From an uncultured Dialister sp. (GTDB taxonomy: Bacteria; Bacillota; Negativicutes; Veillonellales; Dialisteraceae), in contig UQJW01000009.1 of assembly GCA_900541485.1 (NCBI GenBank), positions 1-64,000 of the forward strand: DNA of 64,000 bases, given 5' to 3'. Numbering within the stretch: the first letter of the stretch is position 1; each line of letters starts with the position of its first letter. Below, piece by piece: positions 26,137-36,141 of the stretch. The notes under the pieces are model-generated. The model was not told the origin of the DNA, ran no database searches, and saw only the letters and a program-made list of their open reading frames with translations. Position numbers and translations under genes: made by a program.

Positions 26137-27816
26137 TTGGAAAAGCTGAGAGCCTATATAGATGACCAAATTCAGGTGACAAAAAATACATGCAGGGATC
26201 CTGTGATTGCTGCGGTCATTCTGATGATGATTATATTATTATTTACCTTTGCCGTATGGCCGCTTTTGGAAATTGTAAAGCAGAGTCTGGTGGATACGCG
26301 GGGGAACTTCAGTTTCCAGGCTTATATCAATGTATTTACCATGGCAGAGATGTATAAGGCTTTTTGTAATACGTTAATGCTTGCCGTGATTGTCGGCGTG
26401 CTGGCTACGGTAATCGGCTTTTTATTTGCTTACTGTACGTCCCATTTGGCGATTAAAGGGAAAAAGTTATTTAATATGATGGCAATGATGCCTATGGTAT
26501 CACCGCCGTTTTCCGTGGCACTTTCCATTATTATGCTTTTCGGAAGCCGCGGATTGATTACATATAATCTTTTAGGCTGGACAAACACAAATATTTACGG
26601 CCTGAAAGGTTTAATTTTTGTGCAGACGATTTCCTTTTTCCCGATTGCGTTTTTGCTTCTTGCCGGCATGCTCCGTTCCATAGATGCATCGATTGAAGAT
26701 GCTGCCAGGGATTTGGGCTCTTCCAAATGGAGAACGTTCCGGACAATTACGGTTCCGCTGGTACGACCGGGTATAGCGAATGCTTTCCTTCTTGTTTTTA
26801 TCAAGTCGGTTGCGGATTTTGCAAACCCCATGGCCATCGGCGGCAATTTCTCGACATTGGCAACGCAGGTATATTTACAGGCTATCGGCAGTTATGATAT
26901 ACAGGGCGGTGCGGCTATTGCCGTGATACTCCTTGATATTGCCATGATTCTTTTTGTAATTTCCAAGTACTGGGTGGAAAAAAAGACGTATATTACGGTA
27001 TTGGGAAAATCGTCGCGGGAACGGACTATGATCAAAGACCCGGGAATCGTGATTCCCGTAGCGGGATTCTGTTTCCTTATTACGGCGATTGTTATTTCCA
27101 TTTATGTATTGATTCCCATAGCGTCCTTTATCAAAATGTGGGGCGTTGATTATTCGTGGACATTGGAGCATTACAGGTATGCTTTATCGGTAGGGAATAA
27201 TGCTATCAAGGACACCACTCTTCTCGCTATCATTGCTACACCGATTTCCGGTATTTTGGGAATGATTGTAGCGTATCTGGTGGTCCGTAAAAAGTTTATC
27301 GGCCGCGGGTTTATCAATTTTGCCTCTCTTTTAAGTATTGCTGTGCCGGGGACGGTTATCGGTATCGGTTATATTCTGACCTTTAATGAATATCCTCTCC
27401 AGCTTACAGGGACGGCCATGATTCTTATAGCGGCGTTCATTATCCGTTCTCTTCCTATAGGAATCAGGGCGGGGGTATCCAGTCTGCAGCAGATTGATCC
27501 CGGCATCGAAGAGGCGGCTGCCGACCTGGGATCCGGAGCCGGCCGTGTTTTTACAACAGTGACATTACCGCTCATCAAGGATGCGTTCTTCGGCGGATTG
27601 GTATATTCCTTTATAAGAAGTATGACAAGTATCAGTGCTGTTATATTTCTTGTGTCGGCGAAATACAGTCTTTTGACCGTGCTGGTCCTTGATCAGGTAG
27701 AAGACAACAGATTCGGCGTCGCTTCTGCTTTTTCAACAATACTTATTGTTATCGTATATGCTGCCATTTTCATTATTCAAAGATTGATTGGCAAATTCGG
27801 TTCTCCAAAGGTTTAA
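26137..27816 (+). CDS. Iron(III)-type ABC importer permease, two fused permease domains
   Basis: 559-aa inner-membrane protein with about twelve helices in two homologous halves, as in FbpB/SfuB. Each half has an EAA coupling loop: DASIEDAARDLGSSKWRTF near residue 185 and DPGIEEAAADLGSGAGRVF near 455. The start is a TTG with ACGGAG upstream. It leads a three-gene importer with the ATPase and binding protein that follow. Related systems carry ferric iron or 2-aminoethylphosphonate, and iron is the more likely cargo. Confidence 0.9.
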   Translation: MEKLRAYIDDQIQVTKNTCRDPVIAAVILMMIILLFTFAVWPLLEIVKQSLVDTRGNFSFQAYINVFTMAEMYKAFCNTLMLAVIVGVLATVIGFLFAYCTSHLAIKGKKLFNMMAMMPMVSPPFSVALSIIMLFGSRGLITYNLLGWTNTNIYGLKGLIFVQTISFFPIAFLLLAGMLRSIDASIEDAARDLGSSKWRTFRTITVPLVRPGIANAFLLVFIKSVADFANPMAIGGNFSTLATQVYLQAIGSYDIQGGAAIAVILLDIAMILFVISKYWVEKKTYITVLGKSSRERTMIKDPGIVIPVAGFCFLITAIVISIYVLIPIASFIKMWGVDYSWTLEHYRYALSVGNNAIKDTTLLAIIATPISGILGMIVAYLVVRKKFIGRGFINFASLLSIAVPGTVIGIGYILTFNEYPLQLTGTAMILIAAFIIRSLPIGIRAGVSSLQQIDPGIEEAAADLGSGAGRVFTTVTLPLIKDAFFGGLVYSFIRSMTSISAVIFLVSAKYSLLTVLVLDQVEDNRFGVASAFSTILIVIVYAAIFIIQRLIGKFGSPKV

Positions 27817-27829
27817 ATAGAGGTGTGCA

Positions 27830-28918
27830 ATGGCAAAACAGGCAAGTATCCAATTAAAGAATTTAACGAAAGAGTATGTATCACCGGGAGGAACAACGAA
27901 GTTCCTTGCTGTCGATCATATCAATGTAAATATTAAAAGCGGTGACTTTGTGACACTTCTCGGGCCTTCAGGGTGTGGGAAGACGACGACATTGCGAATG
28001 ATTGCAGGCTTTGAGTCGATTTCCGACGGAGAAATTCTGCTTGACGGTGTGTGCATTAACAATATGACGCCGGATAAAAGAGATTCCGCCATGGTTTTCC
28101 AGAGCTATGCCTTATTTCCTCATTATGATGTGTTTGATAATGTAGCTTATGGCTTAGTTAATAAAAAAATGGATAAAAAAACAATTCATGACAAGGTCAT
28201 GGAAATGGTGGAGCTTGTAGGACTTCAGGGAATGGAACACCGCATGCCGAACCAGCTGTCAGGGGGACAGCAGCAGCGTGTAGCCTTGGCCCGTGCACTT
28301 GTTATGGAACCGGCGGTCTTGCTGTTTGATGAACCTCTTTCCAATCTGGATGCAAAGCTCCGTGTCTATATGCGTAAGGAAATCCGTAAAATACAGAGAA
28401 GAATCGGTCTGACGAGTATTTATGTCACTCATGACCAGACAGAGGCAATGAGCCTTTCCGATCAGATTATCATTATGAATAAAGGACATATCGAGCAGGT
28501 GGGGACACCTCATGAAATATACCGTCATCCCCGGTCCCGGTTTGTTGCCGATTTTATAGGGAATGCCAATTTCTTGGAAGCAGAGGTCTGCGAAGTTCCG
28601 GCGGACAGTGAATCCATTAAAGTACGTCTTGTGGAAGAAGTTTTTGAAGTCCGTTATGACGGCGAACCGGTCCGTCCGGGCGACAAGGTACAGGTTGTGC
28701 TTCGTCCCGAATCTATCCGTGTAGGCGATGAGGGGGATATAGAAGCAGAGGTTGTGAACTCTACGTATATGGGGAATGTACAGGAGTATGTTGTCCGCGT
28801 AAGAGATCACGAGCTGGATACGGAGGAATATAATCCGGCAGGAAAACGGATATACGAACCGGGCGAAAAGGTATGGCTGAAATTACAAAAGAATTCTCTC
28901 CAGGCTGTTAAAAGCTGA
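27830..28918 (+). CDS. ABC importer ATPase (FbpC/PotA class)
   Basis: 362-aa ATPase. Walker A is GPSGCGKTT near residue 45, signature LSGGQQQR near 143, Walker [16 protein letters not shown] near 165 and the switch His in [13 protein letters not shown]-like beta domain occupies the last 110 residues. It pairs with the fused permease upstream, 13 bases away. Confidence 0.92.
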   Translation: MAKQASIQLKNLTKEYVSPGGTTKFLAVDHINVNIKSGDFVTLLGPSGCGKTTTLRMIAGFESISDGEILLDGVCINNMTPDKRDSAMVFQSYALFPHYDVFDNVAYGLVNKKMDKKTIHDKVMEMVELVGLQGMEHRMPNQLSGGQQQRVALARALVMEPAVLLFDEPLSNLDAKLRVYMRKEIRKIQRRIGLTSIYVTHDQTEAMSLSDQIIIMNKGHIEQVGTPHEIYRHPRSRFVADFIGNANFLEAEVCEVPADSESIKVRLVEEVFEVRYDGEPVRPGDKVQVVLRPESIRVGDEGDIEAEVVNSTYMGNVQEYVVRVRDHELDTEEYNPAGKRIYEPGEKVWLKLQKNSLQAVKS

Positions 28919-29000
28919 TTATACCGGAAGGAACTTAAATGTCGGTAAGGCACGTACATTTGAGAATATATTTTATTTTTTGTGAGTTAAGGAGGACAAC

Positions 29001-30041
29001 ATGAAGAGTTTTCTGAAAAAGGCGGCAATAGCAGCCGTTGCGGGGGCAATGGTATTCGGTCTTGCCGGCTGCGGTGGAGAAAAGAAAGAAGCTGCAGGCA
29101 GTAAAAATCCGAAAGAAGTTACCATTTATATGGGCGTTGTCGAACAGTCGGCCAAAGTGATTGCCAGCGAATTTGAAAAAGATACGGGCATTAAAGTAAA
29201 TTTCGTCCGTATGAGCGGCGGGGAAACTCTCAGCCGTATCCGGGCAGAAAAAAATAATCCCCAAGCCAGCGTATGGTATGGCGGCAGTGCCGATTCTTTT
29301 ATTATGGCCCAGAAAGAGGGACTTCTGGAAAGCTATAAATCACCGAATGCAGAAAAAATCAAACCGGAATTCAAGGATAAAGACGGATATTGGACAGGCA
29401 TCTATCAGGGTTACTTGGGATTCATTTTGGACGGCCGTTACTTTGATGAACACCACCTGCAGGTACCGAAGTCATGGGATGATTTGTTAAAGCCTGAATT
29501 TACGGGACAAATCGTTATGGGCAACCCGGGAACCGCTTCTACGGGGTACGTGGTTGTTTCTGCTATTACCCAGAGCAGAGGCGAAGAAAAAGGTATGGAA
29601 TATCTGGCAAAATTAAATAAACAGATTAAGCAGTATACAAAAGCAGGTGCAGCTCCTGCCCGCAGTGCGGCACTGGGAGAAGCAGCCATCGGAATCACTT
29701 ATCTCCATAACGGTATCCGTCTGATTAAAGAAGGAAACACCAATGTAAGGCTGTCTTTACCGGAAGAAGGAACCGCTTTTGAATTAGGAGCTGTAGCAAT
29801 TATTAAAAATGCACCTGAAATGGAAGCAGCCAAGAAATTTGTGGATTGGTGCCTGACGAAGAAAGCACAGGAAATCGGACAACACAATAATTCTTACCAG
29901 TTCCTGACAAACCCTGAGGCAAATCCGCCGCAAGAAGCGATGGCATTTAAAGATGCAAAACTGATTCCTTATGATTTCGAATGGTCAGGTGCAAACCGGG
30001 CACGTCTTTTGGAAGCATGGAATAAAGCTGTCAAAGAATAA
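29001..30041 (+). CDS. Iron-type extracellular solute-binding lipoprotein
   Basis: 346-aa binding protein. Its signal peptide ends in a lipobox (GLAGC, Cys near 24), so it is anchored on the outer face of the inner membrane. The mature domain resembles FbpA/FutA-type proteins (VTIYMGVVEQSAKVIASEFE, GYWTGIYQGYLGFILD, GNPGTASTGYV). AAGGAGG precedes the start. It ends one base into the frame of the next gene, but gnd is functionally unrelated and may simply be read through. Confidence 0.9.
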   Translation: MKSFLKKAAIAAVAGAMVFGLAGCGGEKKEAAGSKNPKEVTIYMGVVEQSAKVIASEFEKDTGIKVNFVRMSGGETLSRIRAEKNNPQASVWYGGSADSFIMAQKEGLLESYKSPNAEKIKPEFKDKDGYWTGIYQGYLGFILDGRYFDEHHLQVPKSWDDLLKPEFTGQIVMGNPGTASTGYVVVSAITQSRGEEKGMEYLAKLNKQIKQYTKAGAAPARSAALGEAAIGITYLHNGIRLIKEGNTNVRLSLPEEGTAFELGAVAIIKNAPEMEAAKKFVDWCLTKKAQEIGQHNNSYQFLTNPEANPPQEAMAFKDAKLIPYDFEWSGANRARLLEAWNKAVKE

Positions 30042-30052
30042 TGGGAGTAACT

Positions 30053-31465
30053 ATGGAAAATTCTGATATCGGATTGATCGGTTTGGCGGTCATGGGGGCA
30101 AATTTGGCGAGAAATTTGGCATCAAAGGGCATCCGTACCGTTGTATATAACCGGACCGGCGAAAAAACAAAAAAGTTTATAAATGAATTTGGTCACGGGG
30201 CCTGTTTATCCGGTGCCATGAATTTAGAAGAATTTGTTTCTGCGCTGAAAAAACCGAGGAAAATTATTTTGATGATCCGCGCAGGAGAATCTGTGGATTA
30301 TATGCTGGGACAGTTGACTCCTTTGCTTGAAAAAGGAGACATCGTCATTGACGGAGGCAATTCGTATTTTGAAGATACCCGCCGTCGCAGCAAAGATATG
30401 GAAAAACTCGGTCTTCATTATGTGGGCATGGGCGTATCCGGCGGAGAGGAGGGGGCTTTACACGGCCCCAGCCTGATGCCGGGAGGAAGCCCTGAGTCTT
30501 ATAAGGAACTCCGCCCCATACTCGAGGCTATCGCCGCTAAGGCGGAGGGGGAACCTTGTGTAGATTATATCGGTCCTGACGGAGCAGGCCATTACGTCAA
30601 AACGGTTCATAACGGCATCGAATATGCAGATATGCAGATGATCAGCGACGTTTATATGGTGATGAAACATCTTTTGAAAATGGCTCCCTCTGAAATGGCA
30701 GAGGTTTGGGATTCATGGAACAAAAGAGAGCTGTCGTCCTATCTCGTTGAAATTACGGCAAATGTACTGCGTAAGAAAGAAGAAAACGGCGGTGCACTGA
30801 TAGACTGCATTCTCGATGTGGCACGTCAAAAAGGCACGGGAAAGTGGACAAGCTTGAGTGCTCTGGATCTCGGTGTTCCCGTTCCGACCATTACGGAAGC
30901 GGTATTTGCAAGACATATGTCATGTTGTAAAAAAGAACGGCTGTCTCTGGCGGAAAAATATAAAGATTTGAAGCTTGAAAATCCGGTCAAGGATAGAGAA
31001 GCCTTTTTGGAAGATTTATATGCCGCTTTATATGGTGCTAAAATTTGTGCCTATGCCCAGGGATTTAATCTTCTTGCTGCGGCAGGAAATCATTTTAACT
31101 GGGATTTACATATGGGCCGTATTGCAAAGATATGGAGAAACGGTTGCATTATCAGGGCAGAATTTTTGGACCGTGTCACGGAAAGCTTTGACAGCAACCG
31201 GGACATGACAAATTTGCTGGAAAGCCCGTATTTTGCGGAAATACTGATTCGTTCCAGAAAAGGTTGGGGGCATGTGGTTTCTCTGGCGGTAGAAAACGGC
31301 ATTGCCGTTCCTGCTTTAAGTTCGGCACTTGCTTATTTTGATTCCTATCGTACTGCCGTGAGCGGGGCAAATTTGCTTCAAGGCCAGCGAGATTATTTCG
31401 GCGCCCATACTTATGAAAGAGTGGATAAGCCGGGAACTTTCCATACAGACTGGACTTTGAAATAA
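30053..31465 (+). CDS. gnd: 6-phosphogluconate dehydrogenase, NADP-dependent, decarboxylating
   Basis: 470-aa enzyme of the oxidative pentose phosphate path that makes ribulose 5-phosphate and NADPH. GLAVMGANLARNLASKG near the N-terminus binds NADP, with VVYNRT selecting it. DGGNSYFEDT, GVSGGEEGALHGPSLMPGG near 130 and KGTGKWTS near 262 are the substrate-binding blocks. The ATG at 30053 has GGGAG 5 bases upstream; an ATG at 30041 would overlap the preceding stop and has no site. It follows the binding protein without a gap. Confidence 0.93.
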   Translation: MENSDIGLIGLAVMGANLARNLASKGIRTVVYNRTGEKTKKFINEFGHGACLSGAMNLEEFVSALKKPRKIILMIRAGESVDYMLGQLTPLLEKGDIVIDGGNSYFEDTRRRSKDMEKLGLHYVGMGVSGGEEGALHGPSLMPGGSPESYKELRPILEAIAAKAEGEPCVDYIGPDGAGHYVKTVHNGIEYADMQMISDVYMVMKHLLKMAPSEMAEVWDSWNKRELSSYLVEITANVLRKKEENGGALIDCILDVARQKGTGKWTSLSALDLGVPVPTITEAVFARHMSCCKKERLSLAEKYKDLKLENPVKDREAFLEDLYAALYGAKICAYAQGFNLLAAAGNHFNWDLHMGRIAKIWRNGCIIRAEFLDRVTESFDSNRDMTNLLESPYFAEILIRSRKGWGHVVSLAVENGIAVPALSSALAYFDSYRTAVSGANLLQGQRDYFGAHTYERVDKPGTFHTDWTLK

Positions 31466-31485
31466 AAAATCATCGGTTATGACAT

Positions 31486-31524
31486 AAAAAACGGTACTCC
31501 TCATAAAAGGGAGTACCGTTTTTT
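31486..31524. terminator. Bidirectional terminator between gnd and prfC
   Basis: AAAAAACGGTACTCC and GGAGTACCGTTTTTT are perfect arms between the two convergent genes. Confidence 0.9.
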
Positions 31525-33131
31525 CAGTTGCCTTCCAACCGTGAGACGCCCAGTGGGGGTGACTCGAGGAATTTGACATTTTGATTTCGTTCGGCCAGCC
31601 AGCCGGCCTGCCAGCTGTTGGGGAGAAGGTAGACGGGCCGTTCTCTCCGGTCATACACGACCATCGCATTATCGATGCCTGTAAGTTCTTCCGGCGGAAT
31701 ATCGCCTTCCGTCCAGCGGGCACAGGTGTAGTTAATTGTTTCAACATTGATGGTGACGTTGTATTCATTTTCCAGTCTGTATTTCATGACTTCCAGCTGT
31801 AATTGTCCGACCGCACCGATGATAAATGATTCCATGCGGTAGGGCTGTTTGTAGACCTGAATCGCTCCTTCTTGTGCCAGTTGGGCGACGCCGTTCAGAA
31901 ACTGTTTCCGTTTCATGCTGCTGTCAGGAGAAATACGGGCAAATATTTCCGGCGGAAATACGGGGAAATCAATAAAGGTGACAGGATTTTTCTTTTCACA
32001 GACCGTGTCTCCCACACCAAGTTCACCGGTATCGAAAATTCCGATAATATCTCCGGGGTAAGCTTTTTCCACAGTCTGCCGTTCTGTAGCCAGAAATTGC
32101 TGGGGTTGTGAAAGACGGAGCATTTTTCCGCTTTGTCTGTGGAGAACAGACGCACCTTTTTCAAACAGGCCGGAACAGATACGGAGAAATGCAATGCGGT
32201 CGTGGTGCTTGGGATCCATATTGGCCTGGATTTTAAATACGAAAGCGGAAAAATAGGGAGACTCGGGAGCGACTTTTCCTTCCAGCGTATCTCTTTCTTC
32301 CGGCGGAGGTGCCAGTTCCAGATATTTTTCAAGGAAAGTCTGGACACCGAAATTTGTCATTGCCGAGCCGAAAAACAGGGGAGTCAGTTCTCCTTTTTCT
32401 ACTTTTTCTTTATCAAAAGGATCGCCTGCTTCTTCAAGGAGTTCCAAATCATCTTTGAGGGACTGTATAATTTCCGGTGATAATCTGGAAACAATGGCGG
32501 GGTCATCCGGTTTTCCTGAAATGACTTCCAGCTTTTTTACACCATGGGCATTATCTTTGATAAAAATATGACAGATATCTTTTTCACGATCGTAAATGCC
32601 GGTATAGTCACCGTTGATTCCGATAGGCCAGTTCATCGGGCAAGAGCGGATACCCAGAACGTCTTCAATATCCGCCATTAAGTCAAAGGGATTCTTGCCG
32701 AAGTGGTCGATTTTATTGATGAAAGTGAAAATAGGAATGCCCCGGTCAGAGCAAACTTTGAACAGTTTCTGTGTTTGCGCTTCCACGCCTTTGGCAACGT
32801 CAATGACCATGACAGCACTGTCGACCGCCATGAGTGTTCTGTACGTATCTTCCGAGAAATCGGCGTGGCCCGGCGTATCCAGAATATTGATACGGCACCC
32901 GTTGTAATCAAACTGGAGCACCGAACTTGTGACGGAAATGCCGCGCTGTTTTTCTATTTCCATCCAGTCGGAAACAGCATAGCGTGATGTTTTTCTCGCT
33001 TTTACAGAGCCTGCCAGGTGAATAGCACCCCCGTAAAGCAGAAGTTTTTCCGTCAGTGTGGTTTTTCCCGCATCAGGGTGGGAAATAATGGCGAAAGTAC
33101 GCCGTCTTTGTATTTCTTCTAAATCAGTCAT
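31524..33131 (-). CDS. prfC: Peptide chain release factor 3
   Basis: 535-aa translational GTPase that recycles RF1/RF2 after termination. G1 is SHPDAGKTT near residue 18, the switch region KQRGISVTSS, G3 [14 protein letters not shown] and G4 NKID. The C-terminal domain with the VGQLQLEVMKYRLENEY segment is complete. The ATG at 33131 with GAGGTG upstream is preferred over a TTG four codons earlier. The stop lies at the edge of the shared terminator. Confidence 0.94.
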   Translation of the reverse strand: MTDLEEIQRRRTFAIISHPDAGKTTLTEKLLLYGGAIHLAGSVKARKTSRYAVSDWMEIEKQRGISVTSSVLQFDYNGCRINILDTPGHADFSEDTYRTLMAVDSAVMVIDVAKGVEAQTQKLFKVCSDRGIPIFTFINKIDHFGKNPFDLMADIEDVLGIRSCPMNWPIGINGDYTGIYDREKDICHIFIKDNAHGVKKLEVISGKPDDPAIVSRLSPEIIQSLKDDLELLEEAGDPFDKEKVEKGELTPLFFGSAMTNFGVQTFLEKYLELAPPPEERDTLEGKVAPESPYFSAFVFKIQANMDPKHHDRIAFLRICSGLFEKGASVLHRQSGKMLRLSQPQQFLATERQTVEKAYPGDIIGIFDTGELGVGDTVCEKKNPVTFIDFPVFPPEIFARISPDSSMKRKQFLNGVAQLAQEGAIQVYKQPYRMESFIIGAVGQLQLEVMKYRLENEYNVTINVETINYTCARWTEGDIPPEELTGIDNAMVVYDRRERPVYLLPNSWQAGWLAERNQNVKFLESPPLGVSRLEGN

Positions 33132-33196
33132 TATACACCTCAATTATTAAATCTCATTTATTATACAGGAAAACGAGATACGGTGCTATGGAAAAA

Positions 33197-34381
33197 TCAG
33201 CCGGACCTGTGATTTCTTATAAATTTTCTCACCAAGGGAATAAGTCCGTCATCGGAAAGGAGATAATCAATCTCTTCGGGTGTGGAGAGACGGCCTTCGC
33301 AGGTATTAAGATAAGATAAAAAATGCCGTTGCAGGAGTCCGGCTTTTTTTGAAATCGGCGGGAGCGAAAAAGGACGGGCCGTGCCTTTTTCCATCAGAAA
33401 TTTCATAATGACGGGACGGAAAAAATATTCGGCGAAACAGCTTTCTATCCAGTAGAAGCATTTTGTTTTTTTCAGATGAGCGGTGCGGGGGAGCAGTTTT
33501 TCGTATAGCGAAAGGCCGTCAAAATAACCGCCCCAAAAATCAAAAAAGGCGATGTCGAAAAGGCCGTCTTTCTGGCTTTTTGCAAAAGTTAAAGCATCTG
33601 CTTCGATGATACGTATTTTTTCTTTGTGCGGAAATTGGGGGAGAATATGCTCTTTAAAAAGGGAAATGACAGCCGGGTTCATTTCCACTACCGTCACGGT
33701 TTCCACTTCCGCTTTTTCAGCAGCCATAAATGCATAGTAACCGAGTCCCAGTCCGTAGGTAATGACATGACCGTGTGCTTTTTCTACAGGGACAGTCATG
33801 GATTCCGTTTCACTGACGACGATACTCATCCAGACTTCGTTATTTTCCAAAATCACGGGAAAAGAAACGGGCTCGGTGAAAAAACCGGCGCCGGCATAGA
33901 GGAAAGGATTTTTCTTTTGGAAGGTATGATAAGTCTGAAAAAATTCATAAGGAAGTGTATCCGTATATTTTAATTCAATGCCGTTCCGGGAACCCGAGCT
34001 GAATGAAACAGTCCGGCAGTAAGGGTTATCGGTAATGACAGTACGGTCGTACCATTGTAATTGACCGGCTATGCTTTTTAAGATATGGTCGTACAAACCG
34101 GGTGCATCGTAAAATTGAGCCAGCTCCGAGTAGGGATACCAACTTTTTTTGTCTGAAAAAAGGGCGGACACGATTTCTTCCGTTCTGTCGCCGAAAGCAA
34201 GAGCGGCGATGCCGTCTGAAAATGTGGGACTGTTTTTTTCTCCCGGGACGGATACATTTTCCAGATAGAGCCTGTCCCTGATTTCTTCCATGAGAATATC
34301 ATTTACAATTTCTGCCGCCAGATATTTTTTCCAAAGGAAAGAAATTAATTTGTGCATTTCTTGGGTTTGTACAATTTCCAT
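33197..34381 (-). CDS. SAM-dependent methyltransferase / spermidine-synthase-like protein
   Basis: 394-aa cytosolic protein of unknown activity. A Rossmann fold runs from about residue 205: HVITYGLGLGYYAFMAAE is motif I, VTVVEMNPAVISLF holds the acidic ribose-binding Glu, and IRIIEADALTF and DIAFFDFWGGYFDG are motifs II and III. That layout is shared by spermidine synthases and class I methyltransferases. The 200-residue N-terminal part is not recognised. It stands alone between prfC and the HNH-like gene. Confidence 0.6.
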   Translation of the reverse strand: MEIVQTQEMHKLISFLWKKYLAAEIVNDILMEEIRDRLYLENVSVPGEKNSPTFSDGIAALAFGDRTEEIVSALFSDKKSWYPYSELAQFYDAPGLYDHILKSIAGQLQWYDRTVITDNPYCRTVSFSSGSRNGIELKYTDTLPYEFFQTYHTFQKKNPFLYAGAGFFTEPVSFPVILENNEVWMSIVVSETESMTVPVEKAHGHVITYGLGLGYYAFMAAEKAEVETVTVVEMNPAVISLFKEHILPQFPHKEKIRIIEADALTFAKSQKDGLFDIAFFDFWGGYFDGLSLYEKLLPRTAHLKKTKCFYWIESCFAEYFFRPVIMKFLMEKGTARPFSLPPISKKAGLLQRHFLSYLNTCEGRLSTPEEIDYLLSDDGLIPLVRKFIRNHRSG

Positions 34382-34502
34382 AAGAACTCCTTGTTGTTTT
34401 TTATTATTATAACGGAAATGAAGGCAGCGGTAAAAACAGAAATTGACGACCCTGTATTTTTCCGTTTCGGGAGATATGATTTTAAAAACAAATGTAAAAT
34501 GC

Positions 34503-34508
34503 TATAAT
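34503..34508 (+). promoter_or_regulatory. Extended -10 promoter of the HNH-like/dcd pair
   Basis: TGCTATAAT (34500-34508) lies 44 bases before the start. The same nonamer precedes the genes at 54800, 55318 and 56328. Confidence 0.55.
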
Positions 34509-34551
34509 ATTTTCAAAAGTTTTTGTACCGATCTTAGGATAAGGGGGAGAC

Positions 34552-35433
34552 ATGGCACGGATAAAAGGAGCTAAGCGTTGGAACGTCATTCCTGTGCAGG
34601 GCTGGTTATCTTTATTTGCCATGCCCCAGGTTATGTCGGATCTGATGATGCAGATTATCGAAGTGCTGTACCATTCTCCCCGCTTTACCGATAATGCCAA
34701 GCATATAGCAGATGTACTCGGTATGGAGTACCGGGCATTGAATGCTGCCGTCGGCTGGGCGGGAAATAAAATTAAAGATCTTTATGAAGACGGACAATTG
34801 GAAACGCAGGGGGAAAAAGATTCGCCTCGGAAAGAGAAAAAGGAAACAGAAGAAAACGAGGCGATGTCTCCCTGGCAATACGTTTTTGACGGGGAAGAAG
34901 ATGAGCAGGGGGCTTATCTTTGGATTCTCAAGCCTGAAATGGTGACGGCATTCCGTGAATTGGAAGAGGCGGATACGTCGGGGAAAAACTTAATCCGTGA
35001 GGTTCTGTCGGAAGATATTTCCGCCTTCGGTGCGGAAGGAAATTTATTTTCCGCTACTCCCGATGAAACGGTAAGAAAGATACGGGATACGCTTTTGGAA
35101 AAGGATTGTTTTTTTAGAAAATCTCTGCAGGACGCCTCCCAATGTTGTGTTTGCGGAATCCGCCGGATTTCCCTTTTGTCAGCCGTGCCTTATGGAGAGG
35201 CAGGAATGAAACAAAAAGGGCTCATCTTATGCCCGACTCATGCCTCACTTTTTGCGGCTCATCTCATTTCATTCAGCGACAGAGGGAAACTCCTTATATC
35301 ACCGGTACTGACGGAAGAAGAAAAAGAGCAGGCCGGGCTACGGAAAGGGCAGAATGCAATGTATAGTTTCAGCAGGCGGCGCATGGCGCAGCACCGGAAA
35401 ATTTTTAATGAAGAAGGGCGGAAAGAAAAATGA
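34552..35433 (+). CDS. HNH-nuclease-like protein with a degenerate active site
   Basis: 293-aa protein. Residues 30-75 resemble the winged-helix part of HNH restriction-type nucleases (TDNAKHIADVLGMEYRALNAAVGWAG). A charged linker follows. Residues 198-260 match the HNH core in spacing: CCVCGIRRISLL, then GLILCPTHASLFAAHLISF and DRGKLLISPVL. In active relatives the first strand ends in SHI/AHI and an Asn precedes GL; here these are SAVPY and Lys, so the general-base His is missing. GGGGGAGA precedes the ATG. The stop overlaps the start of dcd by 4 bases. Cleavage activity is doubtful. Confidence 0.55.
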   Translation: MARIKGAKRWNVIPVQGWLSLFAMPQVMSDLMMQIIEVLYHSPRFTDNAKHIADVLGMEYRALNAAVGWAGNKIKDLYEDGQLETQGEKDSPRKEKKETEENEAMSPWQYVFDGEEDEQGAYLWILKPEMVTAFRELEEADTSGKNLIREVLSEDISAFGAEGNLFSATPDETVRKIRDTLLEKDCFFRKSLQDASQCCVCGIRRISLLSAVPYGEAGMKQKGLILCPTHASLFAAHLISFSDRGKLLISPVLTEEEKEQAGLRKGQNAMYSFSRRRMAQHRKIFNEEGRKEK

Positions 35434-35951
35434 TTTTATCCGGTAGAGAAATAGAACGTCATATGGGAAAAGAAATTGTGATTACTCCGTTTCACAAGGA
35501 GCAGCTGAATCCCAACAGCTATAATTTGACACTGTCTGATGACCTTATGATTTATGATCACCATGAACTGGATATGAAGAAAGAAAATACAGGGCATCTC
35601 ATCAAAATCCCGGAAGAAGGATATCTTTTAGAACCGGATAAATTATATTTGGGAAGAACGGCAGAGCATACGAAAACCACCTGCTTTGTTCCCATGCTGG
35701 AGGGACGGTCCTCGGTGGGACGGCTCGGACTTTTTATTCACGTGACGGCAGGGTTCGGGGATATCGGATTTTCGGGTTACTGGACACTGGAAATGTTCTG
35801 CGTACAACCAATTCGCATTTATGCGGGCGTGCAAATCTGCCAGATTTATTTCCATACCATTTTAGGTGAGGCAGACCCCTATACGAGCGGAAAATATCAA
35901 AATAATAGCGGTATACAGCCCAGCCTACTTTACAAGGATTTTGAAAAGTAG
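35430..35951 (+). CDS. dcd: dCTP deaminase
   Basis: 173-aa trimeric enzyme of the dUTPase fold that turns dCTP into dUTP for dTTP synthesis. LNPNSYNLTL near residue 26, EGRSSVGRLGLFIHVTAGFGDIGFSGYWTLE near 92-122 (with the catalytic Glu in the last part) and QICQIYF are the family blocks. Length is usual for the short dcd form. It is translationally coupled to the HNH-like gene (ATGA overlap). Confidence 0.93.
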   Translation: MILSGREIERHMGKEIVITPFHKEQLNPNSYNLTLSDDLMIYDHHELDMKKENTGHLIKIPEEGYLLEPDKLYLGRTAEHTKTTCFVPMLEGRSSVGRLGLFIHVTAGFGDIGFSGYWTLEMFCVQPIRIYAGVQICQIYFHTILGEADPYTSGKYQNNSGIQPSLLYKDFEK

Positions 35952-35993
35952 TATAGTTAAGATAAGTTCATAGCATTTTGAGCAAAGAAGCTT

Positions 35994-36029
35994 GCAGCGG
36001 ATATGTCCCACGTATCCGGCTGCTTTTTT
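35994..36029 (+). terminator. Terminator of dcd
   Basis: GCAGCGGATA pairs with TATCCGGCTGC, with one bulged base, and is followed by six T. Confidence 0.8.
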
Positions 36030-36141
36030 ATTTTCTGTTATAAAAGCAGATACATGTAAAAAGCCGTAAGCTGCAAAGCGGTCTGTATCAAAATCAATGG
36101 TTGGTTTACACAATAGGAGAGTATTTCGGGAGGTAATTATC

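Noticed and set aside
30041..30052. ATG at 30041 as the gnd start
   Set aside because: It overlaps the previous stop, has no ribosome site, and contains the GGGAG that serves the ATG at 30053.
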